This document shows, piece after piece, positions 5,362 through 5,608 of a DNA stretch of 5,608 bases; the stretch's first letter is position 1, and every line of letters starts with the position of its first letter. This stretch comes from Conexibacter sp. GTDB taxonomy: Bacteria; Actinomycetota; Thermoleophilia; Solirubrobacterales; Solirubrobacteraceae. Position numbers and translations under genes: made by a program. The notes under the pieces are model-generated. The model was given only the letters and a program-made list of their open reading frames with translations, had not been told where the DNA came from and searched no databases. Location of the stretch: the NCBI GenBank assembly GCA_025964215.1, contig JAOPZG010000347.1:1-5608 (forward strand), in the 5' to 3' direction.

Positions 5362-5608
5362 ATGGGCTTCATGGACAAGGCGAAGAAGTTCGCCGAGCAG
5401 GCACAGCAGGAGGCGAAGGACGGCACGCTGAAGGCGCGCGCCAAGGGCATCGCCGACCAGGCGCAGGCCAAGCTCGACGAGGTCCAGACGCAGTTCAACG
5501 AGAGCCAGCAGAAGAAGGGCTGGAGCGACACGAGCGAGGGCGCCGCCGAGAAGCCCGCCCCGGACCCCGAGGCCACGGCCGACGCCGCCGAGGCCGTCGC
5601 CGCGACCC
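5362..5608 (+). CDS. Small Lys/Gln/Ala-rich helical protein (3' end beyond window)
   Basis: The frame from the ATG at 5362 stays open to the window edge, giving 82 residues with no stop. It starts MGFMDKAKKFAEQAQQ and continues as an amphipathic, highly charged, Cys-free helix to about residue 52, followed by GWSD and then a tail of Ala, Glu, Pro and Asp from residue 59. This resembles short actinobacterial proteins starting MGFLDKAK..., usually annotated as hypothetical, whose role is not established. The helical part suggests a coiled coil or surface/membrane-associating amphipathic helix; the tail looks disordered. There is no signal peptide. It has a ribosome binding site at 5345-5352 and a -10-like TACGCT at 5321-5326, and diverges from recD2. 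Codon use is GC-rich like its neighbours, which supports real coding. Family and function remain unassigned. Confidence 0.8.
   Translation, partial: MGFMDKAKKFAEQAQQEAKDGTLKARAKGIADQAQAKLDEVQTQFNESQQKKGWSDTSEGAAEKPAPDPEATADAAEAVAAT

Noticed and set aside
1..5608. CRISPR arrays, tRNA/rRNA genes, insertion sequences, attachment sites
   Set aside because: I saw no regularly spaced repeats, cloverleaf-like sequences, transposase motifs or terminal inverted repeats with target duplications; composition is uniform across the window.

Overview
The window is very GC-rich, with strong G/C preference at third codon positions, GTG starts, tightly overlapping genes and TAnnnT-type -10 hexamers. Together with the proteins seen (a compact DapB, a Usp-like 132-residue protein of a type common in actinobacteria, a RecD2 helicase, and a small protein starting MGFMDKAKKF), this suggests an actinobacterium, most likely of the Thermoleophilia/Solirubrobacterales group. 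That placement is inferred from style and family resemblance; no search was run.

Layout. Bases 1-13 are the last codons of an upstream gene. Bases 13-1924 form a compact plus-strand operon: dapB (lysine/diaminopimelate synthesis, 13-669), two tandem GNAT-type acetyltransferase paralogues (666-1136 and 1133-1591), and a 108-residue protein with an HxxxRxxxR motif (1598-1924). Successive genes overlap by 1 or 4 bases or are 6 bases apart, so they are probably translationally coupled. After an 86-base gap with a plausible promoter comes a Usp-like protein (2011-2409). Next is an uncharacterised protein of about 252 residues (2442-3199) whose reading frame is broken near its 3' end by what looks like one missing G at 3071-3074.

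The minus strand of 3196-5310 encodes RecD2 (YrrC-type), a 704-residue 5'-3' superfamily 1B DNA helicase with all main motifs intact. Its stop codon and that of the convergent uncharacterised gene share the palindrome CTAG at 3196-3199. The recD2 start faces a divergent small gene (5362 to beyond the window end) that encodes a Lys/Gln/Ala-rich helical protein. The 51-base gap between them holds two opposed -10-like hexamers that share a TA at 5321-5322. A 7-bp inverted repeat, CGGGATC/GATCCCG, is centred exactly on that TA.

The genes are mostly housekeeping or general accessory functions. I see no mobile element, CRISPR array, RNA gene or defence cassette. The points most worth a second look are the frameshift with the shared stop codons, the symmetric divergent promoter region, and the tandem acetyltransferase pair in which the second copy has lost the glycine-rich acetyl-CoA loop.
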